Positions 8,801 through 17,717 of a stretch of DNA of 64,000 nt are shown piece after piece. Made by a program: the position numbers and the translations under genes. The notes beneath the pieces are model-generated. The model saw nothing but the letters and a program-made list of their open reading frames with translations. It had not been told where the DNA came from and ran no database searches. Every line of letters begins with the position of its first letter. Positions within the stretch are counted from its first letter, which is position 1. This DNA comes from Hoeflea_A sp039025395 (GTDB lineage: Bacteria > Pseudomonadota > Alphaproteobacteria > Rhizobiales > Rhizobiaceae): positions 1 through 64,000 of the forward strand of contig JBCCOK010000002.1 of the NCBI GenBank assembly GCA_039025395.1, given 5' to 3'.

Positions 8801-9535
8801 ATGCGCGCGAACTACAGGATGCAGCGGATTTTCGTCGAAGAGGATCTCGCCGGCGGCGCAGTCATTCCTGCCGGAAAGGATCATGTCAACTATCTGGCCC
8901 ATGTGTTGCGCATGCGGCCCGGCGATAGGGTTCTGTTGTTCAATGGCCGGGATGGCGAATGGTCGGCAATGCTGAGCTTTGCGGCCAAGAAGAAGATATC
9001 ATTCGAGGTTGTTGAAAAGGTTCGGCCGCAGCCGGAACTTTCAGACCTGCACTATCTGTTTGCGCCACTCAAACAGGCACGCCTCGACTACACGGTCCAG
9101 AAGGCTGTTGAAATGGGCGCCGGGACGCTTCAACCGGTGCTAACGCACCACACGCAAGCGAGCCGTGTTCCGGCACACCGCGTTTACCGCAACGCAATTG
9201 AGGCGGCGGAGCAATGCGGCATCCTTTCGATCCCGGACTGCAGGGAGCCGCTGAAACTCGCCCAAGTGCTTGAGGGTTGGGATTCGACACGCCGTCTCGT
9301 CTATTGCGACGAAAATGCCGATACCCATAATCCCATACCGATACTCAACGGGGTGCGCGAGCGAAAACTGGCCATTCTCATAGGCCCGGAAGGCGGGTTT
9401 TCGGATGCGGAGCGGACACTGCTCAATCGTTGCGAATTCGTCACCGCCATTCCGCTCGGACCGCGCATTCTCAGAGCCGATACGGCAGCGGTTGCTGCGA
9501 TGTCCGTCATTCAGGCGACAATCGGCGACTGGTGA
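8801..9535 (+). CDS. rsmE: 16S rRNA m3U1498 methyltransferase RsmE
   Basis: RsmE methylates N3 of U1498 in 16S rRNA using S-adenosylmethionine. The 244-residue protein has the N-terminal PUA-like domain (about 1-75) and a C-terminal SPOUT knot with LIGPEGGFSDAE and PLGPRILRADTAAVAAMS, the two diagnostic SAM-site loops. The start at ATG 8801 (MRANYRMQRIF) matches the usual N-terminus; an upstream ATG at 8762 overlaps the preceding gene. gshA follows, an order common in Rhizobiales. Confidence 0.95.
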   Translation: MRANYRMQRIFVEEDLAGGAVIPAGKDHVNYLAHVLRMRPGDRVLLFNGRDGEWSAMLSFAAKKKISFEVVEKVRPQPELSDLHYLFAPLKQARLDYTVQKAVEMGAGTLQPVLTHHTQASRVPAHRVYRNAIEAAEQCGILSIPDCREPLKLAQVLEGWDSTRRLVYCDENADTHNPIPILNGVRERKLAILIGPEGGFSDAERTLLNRCEFVTAIPLGPRILRADTAAVAAMSVIQATIGDW

Positions 9536-9682
9536 CGACCGGTCACAAAGATCAACAAATACTGAACGCTGCGATCAGAGTTTTTTGCTTGCACTACACA
9601 GCAAACGGGTTCAAGCAACGCTGAAGCACTTCGCGAAAGTGCCGCGATCAACAAAAAAAGCCCAGGCTGGGAGGACGTCCAC

Positions 9683-9718
9683 ATGGCCAGAGTCAAGAAC
9701 CTAATCCATGGCACGTGA
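9683..9718 (+). CDS. Possible gshA leader peptide (11 aa)
   Basis: A short open frame, ATG 9683 to TGA 9718, encoding MARVKNLIHGT. It has the best ribosome site in the region (GGGAGGA, 7 nt upstream) and its end overlaps the first codons of gshA in another frame, while the gshA ATG at 9708 has no good site of its own. This suggests translational coupling or leader-peptide control. The frame and spacing are seen directly; translation and function are inference. Confidence 0.4.
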   Translation: MARVKNLIHGT

Positions 9719-11081
9719 CACCACCGACCAGACGCCGGTTTCTTCAACAGATGCGCTGATTGCCTACCTTGCAGAGGGCTGCAAGCCCAAAGACCAGTTC
9801 CGCATCGGCACCGAGCATGAAAAGTTTGCCTTTTTTCTCGATGACCATAGTCCGGTGCCCTATGAGGGCGAACGCTCAATATCAACCCTGCTCAAGCGCA
9901 TGCGCGATACTTTGGGATGGGAAGCCATTCTCGACGAGGGCAAGATCATCGGGCTGGTCGAGCCAAACGGTATGGGCGCCATCTCACTGGAACCTGGCGG
10001 GCAGTTCGAGCTGTCGGGCGCACCGCTTGAAAACATTCATGAGACCTGCCGCGAGTCGAATACGCACCTGTCGCAACTGCGAGAGATTGCCGAACCGCTC
10101 GGCATCGGATTTCTGGGACTTGGCGGCAGCCCTTTGTGGACACGGGACCAGACACCGCGGATGCCGAAATCCCGCTACGACATCATGACCAACTACATGC
10201 CCAAGGTCGGCAACCAGGGCATCGACATGATGTACAGAACCTGCACGATTCAGGTGAATCTCGACTTTTCGTCGGAAACGGACATGCGCCGCAAGATGCA
10301 GGTCTCGATGCGCCTGCAGCCGCTGGCAACGGCGCTGTTCGCGCTTTCGCCGTTTACTGAAGGAAAACTCAACGGGCTTCTTTCATGGCGCTCGAACATA
10401 TGGCGCGACACGGATCGCGACCGGACCGGGGTACTGCCTTTTGTGTTCAGCGACCATTTCGGCTTTGCCGATTATGTCGATTGGGCGCTTGACGTGCCGA
10501 TGTACTTCATCCTGCGGGACGGCCACTATCACGATACCACCCATGTGACCTTTCGCCAGTTCATGAACGGAGCGCTTGCCGATGAATTGCCTGACGGCAT
10601 ACCCAATATCGGTGACTGGGCCAATCATCTGTCGACGCTGTTTCCGGAAGTGCGCCTGAAACGGTTCTTGGAGATGCGTGGCGCCGATGGCGGCCCGTGG
10701 CGCAAGATCTGTGCCCTACCTGCTTTCTGGGTCGGTTTGCTTTACGACGATACAGCGCTCGAGGCCGCAATGGAGCTGACGCGCGGCTGGCGGCTCGAAG
10801 ACGTCCAGGCGCTTCGCGACAGCGTACCTCGCTTGGGCTTTGATGCGGAAATCGGCGGTAGAAACCTGCATCGTATACTGCGCGAAGTCCTGGAGATATC
10901 AAGCGCTGGCTTGCAAGCACGCGGCCGGCTCAACGAAGAAGACAATGACGAGGCGCATTTTCTTGCGCCGCTAGAGGAAAGCGTGGCGCGCGGCAAGACC
11001 GGGGCAGACGAATTGATCGGTCTCTACAATGGCGCCTGGGACGGTTCGGTGGATCCGGTCTTTAAAAACTTTGCCTATTAG
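9708..11081 (+). CDS. gshA: Glutamate-cysteine ligase (plant-type)
   Basis: Catalyses ATP-dependent joining of glutamate and cysteine, the first step of glutathione synthesis. The 457-residue protein matches the plant/alphaproteobacterial GCS2 family in length and in motifs such as DQFRIGTEHEKFAFF, MGAISLEPGGQFELSGAP and YMPKVGNQGIDMMYRTC. The start at 9708 gives the family's usual N-terminus (MARDTTDQTPV), yet lacks a clear ribosome site and overlaps a small leader frame. It follows rsmE by 172 bp. Confidence 0.95.
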   Translation: MARDTTDQTPVSSTDALIAYLAEGCKPKDQFRIGTEHEKFAFFLDDHSPVPYEGERSISTLLKRMRDTLGWEAILDEGKIIGLVEPNGMGAISLEPGGQFELSGAPLENIHETCRESNTHLSQLREIAEPLGIGFLGLGGSPLWTRDQTPRMPKSRYDIMTNYMPKVGNQGIDMMYRTCTIQVNLDFSSETDMRRKMQVSMRLQPLATALFALSPFTEGKLNGLLSWRSNIWRDTDRDRTGVLPFVFSDHFGFADYVDWALDVPMYFILRDGHYHDTTHVTFRQFMNGALADELPDGIPNIGDWANHLSTLFPEVRLKRFLEMRGADGGPWRKICALPAFWVGLLYDDTALEAAMELTRGWRLEDVQALRDSVPRLGFDAEIGGRNLHRILREVLEISSAGLQARGRLNEEDNDEAHFLAPLEESVARGKTGADELIGLYNGAWDGSVDPVFKNFAY

Positions 11082-11223
11082 AGCGCGTCTGCCGATCAAG
11101 CGATACGATGACCCGCTCCCTGCCGTTCGTCGCCGGCGCGAATGACGATATTGGCGGCGCGCATTGCCTGACCAACACAAATCTGATCCTATGGCATGTG
11201 ATAGGGAGCCAAAGGAGGGCTAA

Positions 11224-12021
11224 ATGCTGCCATTGTATGAAATGGTTACGCGGGCGCAGAACGGCGAAGCCATGCGGATGATGGCAGAGCAATACGGCTT
11301 AAGTGTCGAACAGGCGACCAGGGCGATGGAAGCGCTGATGCCCGCATTCTCGACCGGCCTCAAGCGCAACACCGTCAATCCGCAGGATTTCGGCAGCTTC
11401 ATGCAGGCGCTGGCCAGCGGCCACTATGCAGACTACTTCAACAATTTCTCCGAGGCTTTCACCCCGCAAGGCATTTCAGAGGGGAATGCTATGCTGGGTC
11501 AGATTTTCGGCTCCAAAGAGGTAAGCCGGGCGCTTGCGCAGCAGGCCGAGCTGGCCACCGGCATCGCTCAGGACATCTACAAGCGCATGATGCCTGTGGC
11601 CGCGTCTCTTCTGATGGGCGGGCTTTTCAACCAGGCCAATGACAGGCAGCCAGCGGCGCGTGCCAGCGGCAGCGACGTCTTTACAGGCGCATTCATCCAG
11701 ATGATGCGGCAAATGGCAGAATCGCAAAAACAGGCCGCGGAATTCACCGGTCAGCTTGGCAAGATGATGGAGGATACGTTCGCGAAATCCGGCCGCACCA
11801 GCGGCGCAAGCCTAAACCCGTTTGCCGATTTCATGGAGGTCATGATGAAATCCGGCTTTCCCGCCGTTGCAAAGCAGGAGGAGCCGGAAGCTGCTGAACC
11901 GGGCAATGTCTACAGCCAGTTTATCAGCGATATGTTCGATGCCGGCACGAAGGTCCAGGCGCAGTACCAGAAAAATGTCGACGCCGTCTTCGACAGTTTC
12001 GTCAAAGTCAGCAAATCCTGA
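11224..12021 (+). CDS. DUF937 domain protein
   Basis: A 265-residue protein. Its N-terminal two thirds fit DUF937: a helical LSVEQATRAMEALMPAFSTGL segment, then a long helical tract and a MMPVAASLLMGGLF stretch. The family is broadly distributed and has no established biochemical function. AAAGGAGGG immediately precedes the ATG. Charged and polar residues dominate, with no signal peptide or strong membrane helix, so it is probably cytoplasmic. It stands alone between gshA and a convergent gene. Confidence 0.75.
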   Translation: MLPLYEMVTRAQNGEAMRMMAEQYGLSVEQATRAMEALMPAFSTGLKRNTVNPQDFGSFMQALASGHYADYFNNFSEAFTPQGISEGNAMLGQIFGSKEVSRALAQQAELATGIAQDIYKRMMPVAASLLMGGLFNQANDRQPAARASGSDVFTGAFIQMMRQMAESQKQAAEFTGQLGKMMEDTFAKSGRTSGASLNPFADFMEVMMKSGFPAVAKQEEPEAAEPGNVYSQFISDMFDAGTKVQAQYQKNVDAVFDSFVKVSKS

Positions 12022-12070
12022 GAGGTCAAACCGAAGCTTCGCGGCACAGCCCGGACGAAGGGGATGCCTT

Positions 12071-13150
12071 TCAGCCGCGCCCGCACGATGCCAATTCGGA
12101 GACCTGGCGCGGTTCAGCGTCAACCATCTCCGCCGCCCGAATAGACGGCTGTCCGACAAAGCGCTCTCCGAACCAGTTGAGGTCTTGCCTCAACGTCGTC
12201 AACTGGCCCTCTACGGCTACCGGCGGCATCGGCCTTACCGTTCCGGCGTTGTACTCGGCAACGGCGAATTGAAACACATAGGCTGGCGTCAGACCCATAC
12301 GCAGGTCCGAGACGATTATTTTGCCGTCCTGCACGATCGTGCGGAAAAATCCCCGGCTGAACCACCTGACTTTTTCAAACGCATCGACGCCCTCGAGACA
12401 GGCGGTCAGATCCGCACGGATCGGATGCGTATAGAGACGCGCCTTATCGTCATTGTCGTCAAACAGGGAAAGATAGAGATTATGATAACGGTCTTCTTCC
12501 TTGCTGATGACCTTCCATACGACAGTGTTCAGCGGACCGGCGATTGCAAGCACATTGCGCACGTCGACGCCGGCATCGGCAAAAATGGCCCTCGCCCGGC
12601 TTTCGGCATTTTGCTGCAAGAACACACTGAGCCCCATATAGGCGGTGCTGAAGATGAGCGCTGCCACCAGGCCGCCGTTGAGACGCGACGACCAGTTTTT
12701 CTTGGTGAGTGCCCAGATGACGACAATCAGCAGGGGGAGCGTGTAGAGCGGATCGATGATGAAGACGGATCCAACGCCAACGGGTTCGGTATAGAACGGC
12801 CAGAAGATGCGCGTTCCATATACCGTCATGGCATCGATTGCAGCATGTGTCGAAAAGCAAAGGAAAACGGTCAGCCAGACCCTGGCCCGGTAGTCCCTGA
12901 GCGATGCAATCAAACGGACAAGAAGTTCACCAACCACCGGCGCAGCGACGGCGTGAACGAATACGGAATGAGTCCATCCGCGGTGAAGAACAAAAGAATC
13001 CACCGGATTGTCGAAGGGTAGAAGAACGTCGAGGTCGGGGACTGTGCCCAAGACTCCGCCGAGGAGCGCAGCCTTGCGGGGTCCGAGCTTTTTGCCGAGA
13101 CAAAGTGCGGAAATCGCCGCGCCAAGGGTGAATTGTGTCAAAGAGTCCAT
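12071..13150 (-). CDS. YdjM/DUF457-type inner-membrane metal-dependent hydrolase
   Basis: A 359-residue protein. The N-terminal part has the YdjM/DUF457 pattern MDSLTQFTLGAAI, then VPDLDVL and HRGWTHSVFVH, whose Asp and His residues would bind metal at the membrane. About four to five hydrophobic helices fill the first 190 residues and a soluble C-terminal domain follows. Proteins of this family are annotated as putative membrane-bound hydrolases; substrates are unknown. It converges with the DUF937 gene, 49 bp between the stops. Confidence 0.82.
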   Translation of the reverse strand: MDSLTQFTLGAAISALCLGKKLGPRKAALLGGVLGTVPDLDVLLPFDNPVDSFVLHRGWTHSVFVHAVAAPVVGELLVRLIASLRDYRARVWLTVFLCFSTHAAIDAMTVYGTRIFWPFYTEPVGVGSVFIIDPLYTLPLLIVVIWALTKKNWSSRLNGGLVAALIFSTAYMGLSVFLQQNAESRARAIFADAGVDVRNVLAIAGPLNTVVWKVISKEEDRYHNLYLSLFDDNDDKARLYTHPIRADLTACLEGVDAFEKVRWFSRGFFRTIVQDGKIIVSDLRMGLTPAYVFQFAVAEYNAGTVRPMPPVAVEGQLTTLRQDLNWFGERFVGQPSIRAAEMVDAEPRQVSELASCGRG

Positions 13151-13352
13151 CGATTTGCCTGGTTCCCCCGAACGGCCAATTCAGCCGTCTTTTGCTATTC
13201 AGGTGTTTTCACGGATGCGGTCTTCGTGGTCACCTGAAATAAGGCAGCCAGCGTGTTTCTCAATCGTTGGACCGTATGGTCATCAAATTTTCCGCCGCGT
13301 TTTTCAAGCAATGCGCTGTAAACTTGCCAAACATGACCCTCCTGACCGGCTC

Positions 13353-14552
13353 TCAGGATCTCAATGCGGCTGAGCCCCGATCCGTCCAGACCACGACGCA
13401 GCAGGTTGCCAGGCCGAGCGTCGCGAACCCGGCGACAAGCGGAAAGACGGTTCCGTCAAACAGGTGACCGATCGCCCAGGCCAATGGCAGGGACATAAAG
13501 GTTGCGATCGATCCGACGAATGCGGCACCGAGACCGGCCATGTGTCCGAGCGGTTCCAGCGCCAGCGCATTCAGGTTTCCAAAGACAATGCCGACGCAAA
13601 AGAAATTCGCGAGTTGCCAAGTCAGAAAGACGGAGAGCGGCGGAACGCCATCGAAGATCGGAAGGACGGCCCAGAAGCCGAAAGAAAGCAGCGTAAGGCC
13701 AATCAGCGCGTAGCCGTTCAGTCTGTGCATGCCGAGACCCATCACCAGCCTCGCGTTGACCATTGCTGCGATACCTATCGAAGCCGCGGACAAAGCAAAA
13801 TAGAGCGCAAACAGGTCGCCGACGCCGAATGTGACGGTAAAAATACGCTGCGCCGATCCGAGATAGCCGACGAAAACGCCGTACATGCAGCCGGTAGCGA
13901 TCGTGTAGCCAAGCGCTACCCGGGTCCGCAGGATCTCCCGTATCCCGTTCCAGATGAAGACGCCCCGGAAAGGCCGGCGCCCTGAGACAGGGAGCGTCTC
14001 GGGTTGGCGAAGGCCAAACCAGACTGTTGCAACAATGGCAAGAACCGCCAGACCAGCGAAGGTCATTCGCCAGCCGCCTAAATAGATAAGCCCCTGCCCG
14101 ACCGCCGGTGCTAGAATTGGAACAAGGATGAAAATCGACATCGCGATCGACATGATGCGCGCCATGGCGCGCCCCTCATATTCATCCCTGACAAGGGCAA
14201 TGGTAACAATTCTCGGCGCAGCAGCACCCAGCCCCTGAAGAACGCGCCCGATCAGCATCAGCGCCCAGTTTTCGGCAAACATCGAAAGAAAGCAGCCGCA
14301 AAGAAAAACACCGTATCCGAGAATAATAGCCGGCTTGCGGCCGATGCTGTCCGACAGCGGCCCGACGACGAGTTGCCCCACTGCCATGCCAAGAAAGAAT
14401 GCAGTCACGATGAAATGGGTATTGTTGGGATTGGCCACGGACAAATCGCGCCCGATTGCGTCGAGCGCCGGCAGCATGAGATCCGTTCCCATCGCCCCGA
14501 TGGAAATCAGAAAGGCAACCAGCACGACGTATTCCGCGAAGGACGGTTTCAA
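13353..14552 (-). CDS. MFS multidrug exporter, Bcr/CflA type
   Basis: A 399-residue 12-helix major facilitator protein. It has the loop 2-3 signature GPLSDSIGRKPAIILGYG, the helix-5 antiporter-like motif LAPAVGQGL, and MGTDLMLPALDAIGRDL at the N-terminus, all of which point to the drug:proton antiporter 12-helix group near Bcr/CflA. It likely exports toxic compounds; the actual substrates cannot be read from the sequence. It is monocistronic: about 200 bp without a gene separates it from the YdjM-like gene downstream. Confidence 0.85.
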   Translation of the reverse strand: MKPSFAEYVVLVAFLISIGAMGTDLMLPALDAIGRDLSVANPNNTHFIVTAFFLGMAVGQLVVGPLSDSIGRKPAIILGYGVFLCGCFLSMFAENWALMLIGRVLQGLGAAAPRIVTIALVRDEYEGRAMARIMSIAMSIFILVPILAPAVGQGLIYLGGWRMTFAGLAVLAIVATVWFGLRQPETLPVSGRRPFRGVFIWNGIREILRTRVALGYTIATGCMYGVFVGYLGSAQRIFTVTFGVGDLFALYFALSAASIGIAAMVNARLVMGLGMHRLNGYALIGLTLLSFGFWAVLPIFDGVPPLSVFLTWQLANFFCVGIVFGNLNALALEPLGHMAGLGAAFVGSIATFMSLPLAWAIGHLFDGTVFPLVAGFATLGLATCCVVVWTDRGSAALRS

Positions 14553-14643
14553 AAAACGCCCACGATTTGCATGGGGCCTCTCCTCAGCCGCGATGAATTC
14601 GCGGCATGCTATATCGGTTCCGCGATCAACACCATCGGTGGCA

Positions 14644-15231
14644 TCACTCGGTCACTTCCATCAGGACTTCGTTGCGCCTCAGAAAGGGCGGCGTGAAGGG
14701 ATCGTTATAGTAGGCAAACTCGATTGCGCCCGCCGGTGTCAGGCCTTGATCTTCAACCCAGGCCGTCAGTTTCTCAGCGGCTTGCGCAAACCGTTCATCG
14801 GTCCAGCTGCCCGAGAATCGGAGCGACGCCATCAGACGCGGCTGGATCTCCTCAAGCGAAACCTTCTGCGAAGGCGCGGGCAGATCGTCCAATGTTCTGC
14901 CCGCCGGCATGATGAACGACACCGTCCAGTTTTCAGATGCCGGCCTCTGCGTGACCGGTGCCGTCATGGCGATTTTTTCGCCTGGCCGTTCCTTAGCAAA
15001 AATGTAATTGGCGAGCGGCGAGAAGGCCCGGCGGATGGCCTGGCCCCGGTCGCCGTTTGTCTCAAGGCTCGCCAGTACAAGTTTCGGGTAGGCGCGAAGC
15101 TCGAAGGCCCCGTCACTCATCCGCACGGCATAGTCCGGGGTCTCTATGCTGCGCACCGACCACGCCCAGACAGCCCCCGAAAAGGCCACCACCCCGGCTG
15201 TGACCGCGGCTCCGATCAAAAGTTTGTTCAT
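14644..15231 (-). CDS. SOUL family heme-binding protein
   Basis: A 195-residue protein of the SOUL/HBP family. Residues 1-25 form a membrane anchor or signal (MNKLLIGAAVTAGVVAFSGAV), and the rest is the SOUL domain, with YAVRMSDGAFELRAYPKLVL and IAMTAPVTQR as recognisable landmarks. The start at 15231 is chosen because the longer upstream frame adds about 84 residues of unrelated composition. Bacterial members are presumed to bind heme or related tetrapyrroles at the membrane, without proven function. Confidence 0.85.
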   Translation of the reverse strand: MNKLLIGAAVTAGVVAFSGAVWAWSVRSIETPDYAVRMSDGAFELRAYPKLVLASLETNGDRGQAIRRAFSPLANYIFAKERPGEKIAMTAPVTQRPASENWTVSFIMPAGRTLDDLPAPSQKVSLEEIQPRLMASLRFSGSWTDERFAQAAEKLTAWVEDQGLTPAGAIEFAYYNDPFTPPFLRRNEVLMEVTE

Positions 15232-15399
15232 GCCACAAATTTCCTCGAAATCGATTTGCGCACCACAGACGGCGATCGCCCGACACTGACGGGCCTTCCA
15301 CTTTGACTGCAATGTAGGGCACATGTGCTGCAATACCATTCGACCTGATCCTTCCGGCCTTTTTCTTCGTATGACAAATGAACCAGGCGAGGAGATCGC

Positions 15400-15459
15400 A
15401 TGATGTTGCGAATTCCAGCGACCCATTCGAACTCTTTGAGGCGCATAAAGAGACCATGA
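15400..15459 (+). CDS. Possible leader peptide before DUF4149 gene (19 aa)
   Basis: ATG-ATG at 15400 opens a 19-codon frame (MMLRIPATHSNSLRRIKRP) preceded by GGCGAGGAG, 6 nt upstream. Its TGA overlaps the ATG at 15456 as ATGA, the classic translational-coupling overlap. No comparable ribosome site precedes 15456 itself. It may be a real leader or only a chance frame. Confidence 0.3.
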   Translation: MMLRIPATHSNSLRRIKRP

Positions 15460-15854
15460 CCCTCCAGATCGCACTTTTGGCAACGGCGCTGCTGTTTGGC
15501 GGCATGGTCCTGTATTCCTTTGGGTTTGCCGCGTTTGTGTTCACCGCGCTTCCGGCAGAGACAGCCTCGCCGCTGATCCGCAAAGCCTTTCCGCATTTTT
15601 ATTCCTTCGTCCTTGTGGTCTCGCTCGCAGCCGGCCTTGTCGCGTTTCGAAGCGATTGGGTTTCGAGCACGATCCTCATCGCCATTGCGGTGACAACCGT
15701 CTATGCGCGCCAGATCCTGATGCCGGCGATCAACCGGGCAACGGACACCGGCGCGAAATCAAGGTTCAAGCTCCTGCACTCCTTTTCGGTGGTGATCACG
15801 CTTTGCCATATCCTCGGTGCGGCGATCGTTCTCCTGCGGCTGGCGGGACCTTGA
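15456..15854 (+). CDS. DUF4149 membrane protein
   Basis: A 132-residue protein with four hydrophobic helices in the DUF4149 pattern: LFGGMVLYSFGFAAFVF, then SFVLVVSLAAGLVAF, a third helix, and a last helix containing LCHILGAAIVLLRL. FKLLHSFSVV before the last helix is also typical. Function is unknown; it may be a redox- or quinone-associated membrane protein, as for related families. An in-frame ATG at 15378 would add 26 residues, but the region contains the candidate leader frame at 15400, whose stop overlaps this start. The neighbouring SOUL gene is divergent. Confidence 0.7.
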   Translation: MTLQIALLATALLFGGMVLYSFGFAAFVFTALPAETASPLIRKAFPHFYSFVLVVSLAAGLVAFRSDWVSSTILIAIAVTTVYARQILMPAINRATDTGAKSRFKLLHSFSVVITLCHILGAAIVLLRLAGP

Positions 15855-16001
15855 GCATGTATCAAGGATTGGCCCAAGGTGGCGCGCCTACCCCCGATTC
15901 GGCTTGAAGCACCCGCAATGAGCCATTAGCCTTGACGTCCGCCGCAGGGCAATCCCGGTCGTATGGCGCGACCGCAAACCCGCATGTGTCAGGGAAACTT
16001 C

Positions 16002-17549
16002 ATGCCAACGTCCGGTCCGCTTCTTGAAAAGCCGATCCGCCTGGCCGCAATTCTCGATACCGGCCTCAAGCGCATGGCCGACAGGGAAGCGCTTGTGTCG
16101 GCTACGAGGCGCGTGACGTGGCGCACGCTTGACGAGACAAGCGGCAGGCTGGCCGCAAGTTATCTCGCCATGGGCCTGAAGCCCGGCGACCGCCTTGCCT
16201 CGCTGATGCCGAACCGCGTTGATCTGGTCATCCATTATCTGGCCTGCTTCAAGGCCGGCCTGATCGCAACGCCGCTCAACTACCGCTATATGGCGGCCGA
16301 AATCGATCATGCGCTCGGGGTCTGCGAAGCGGCTGCGCTGCTTGCGCACGAAGAACGGGCGCAAGATCTCGCTAACAGCAGGCTGGCCGGTTCACTGCCG
16401 CTGGGCATTATCGATTTCAGCGACGGGGCAAAGGGGACATTCGCCGATTTGACGAAGGCTGCGCCCGCGCCGCTGCCGGATCCGCCGGATGAGGCCGCGC
16501 CGGCGCTGATCTTCTTCACCTCTGGCAGCACCGGCAAGCCGAAAGGCGTGACCATGAGCCGGGAAAGCCTTGGATGGCAGATGGCGGGCGTGCAGAAAAG
16601 CTATGACATGAGCAGCGACGACAGGGTGTTGCCAGCCTGTTCGATTTCCCATGCGGCCGGTTTTCTTGCGACCTTTGCCGGGCTCCATAAAGGCGCACGT
16701 GTCCTGGAGGCGCGGAGTCTGTCTCCCGGCGACGAACTCTCCTTCGTCCGCGCGGAACGCCCGACCATTATCGCCATCATGCCTGCAGCGCTGTTTTCGC
16801 TTTTGCGCGCGCCCGGAGCCACGAAAGCCGATTTTGCTTCCCTGCGCATTTGCGGCTGCGGCGGTGACAAGGTGTCGCCCGAACTGGACCGCAAATTTAC
16901 CGAACTTGCCGGTTTTCCGATCTCCGAGGGCTACGGAATGAGCGAGACCGGCCTGACGCATTTCAACAATCCGGCGCGCGGCCGCAAGTTCAACTCGCTC
17001 GGACAGGTGTCTGCGGGCTACAGCGCTGAAGTGCGTGACGACGACGGCAGGGAGGTGGCGGCTGGCGAAGAAGGCCGTTTGTGGATGAAGTCGCCAGCCA
17101 ACATGATCTACTACTGGAACCGCCCGGACGCTACCGCCGAAACCATTCAGGACGGCTGGCTCGACACCGGCGATGTTATGCGCTGCGACGCCGACGGGTT
17201 CTTCTGGTTCTGTGGCCGCAAGAAGCAGATCATTGTCCATGACGGCTCCAACATCAGCCCGCAGGAGGTCGAAGGTGCGCTGATGGAACATCCCGCCGTC
17301 GATGCCGCTGGCGCCGTCGGGATCCACGACCTGATCCACGGCGAAGACGTGCGTGCCTATGTGACTCTCATCGAGGGTGCCAAGGCACCGCGCGAAGCCG
17401 AGCTGATCGCCTTTGCGCGCGAGCGGATCGGCTACAAGGCACCGGAGGAAATCGTGTTTCTCAATGAAATGCCGCTCAATGCGACCGGCAAGATCGACCG
17501 GGTGGCGCTGAAGAAACGCGCCGCCGAAGACCACGCGGAGATCGGTTGA
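16002..17549 (+). CDS. Acyl-CoA synthetase (AMP-forming)
   Basis: A 515-residue ANL-superfamily ligase. It has LIFFTSGSTGKPKGV (ATP loop), EGYGMSETG, the hinge region LDTGDVM, and C-terminal NATGKIDRVALKK with the catalytic Lys. It activates a carboxylic acid (probably medium or long chain) to its CoA thioester through an acyl-AMP. The start at ATG 16002 follows CAGGGAAAC. Its last 115 bp and 134 bp of flank recur almost exactly at 20230-20480, bordering an inserted gene block; this copy is intact. Confidence 0.85.
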   Translation: MPTSGPLLEKPIRLAAILDTGLKRMADREALVSATRRVTWRTLDETSGRLAASYLAMGLKPGDRLASLMPNRVDLVIHYLACFKAGLIATPLNYRYMAAEIDHALGVCEAAALLAHEERAQDLANSRLAGSLPLGIIDFSDGAKGTFADLTKAAPAPLPDPPDEAAPALIFFTSGSTGKPKGVTMSRESLGWQMAGVQKSYDMSSDDRVLPACSISHAAGFLATFAGLHKGARVLEARSLSPGDELSFVRAERPTIIAIMPAALFSLLRAPGATKADFASLRICGCGGDKVSPELDRKFTELAGFPISEGYGMSETGLTHFNNPARGRKFNSLGQVSAGYSAEVRDDDGREVAAGEEGRLWMKSPANMIYYWNRPDATAETIQDGWLDTGDVMRCDADGFFWFCGRKKQIIVHDGSNISPQEVEGALMEHPAVDAAGAVGIHDLIHGEDVRAYVTLIEGAKAPREAELIAFARERIGYKAPEEIVFLNEMPLNATGKIDRVALKKRAAEDHAEIG

Positions 17550-17683
17550 GAACGGGCTCCGTGGTTACATCCACGGTTTTGCTGGTGCGCGGATTGGGCC
17601 AGAGCAAACCATCGTAGTGCGGATCATGGTGTTGGAAACTCGCCGGTCTAATCTTCGCCGGCGCAAATGTTTGATCTGAGGCC
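17435..17683. repeat. Direct repeat A, copy 1 (acyl-CoA synthetase 3' end)
   Basis: 249 bp recurring at 20230-20480 (copy 2) in the same orientation. The 115-bp coding part differs by one base between copies; the non-coding part differs by about 15 of 135. This unequal divergence and the flanking position suggest that the 2.5-kb block between them entered by recombination at this gene end. Confidence 0.9.
17559..17580 (+). terminator. Candidate terminator of acyl-CoA synthetase gene
   Basis: Stem CCGTGG (17559-17564) and CCACGG (17571-17576) around a 6-nt loop, followed by TTTT, 10 bp after the stop codon. The stem is short, so it may be weak. The equivalent hairpin is kept in repeat copy 2. 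Confidence 0.5.
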
Positions 17684-17717
17684 AACTTGCGCATTGGTTT
17701 CATCTTGAGTCCAGATC

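Noticed and set aside
12071..13021. Long plus-strand frame opposite the YdjM-like gene (from 11867)
   Set aside because: It is Arg/His-rich antisense of a clear membrane hydrolase and overlaps the DUF937 end in another frame.
16392..17534. Long minus-strand frame (380 codons) opposite the acyl-CoA synthetase
   Set aside because: Antisense of a well-supported gene with complete motifs; no ribosome site or recognisable family.
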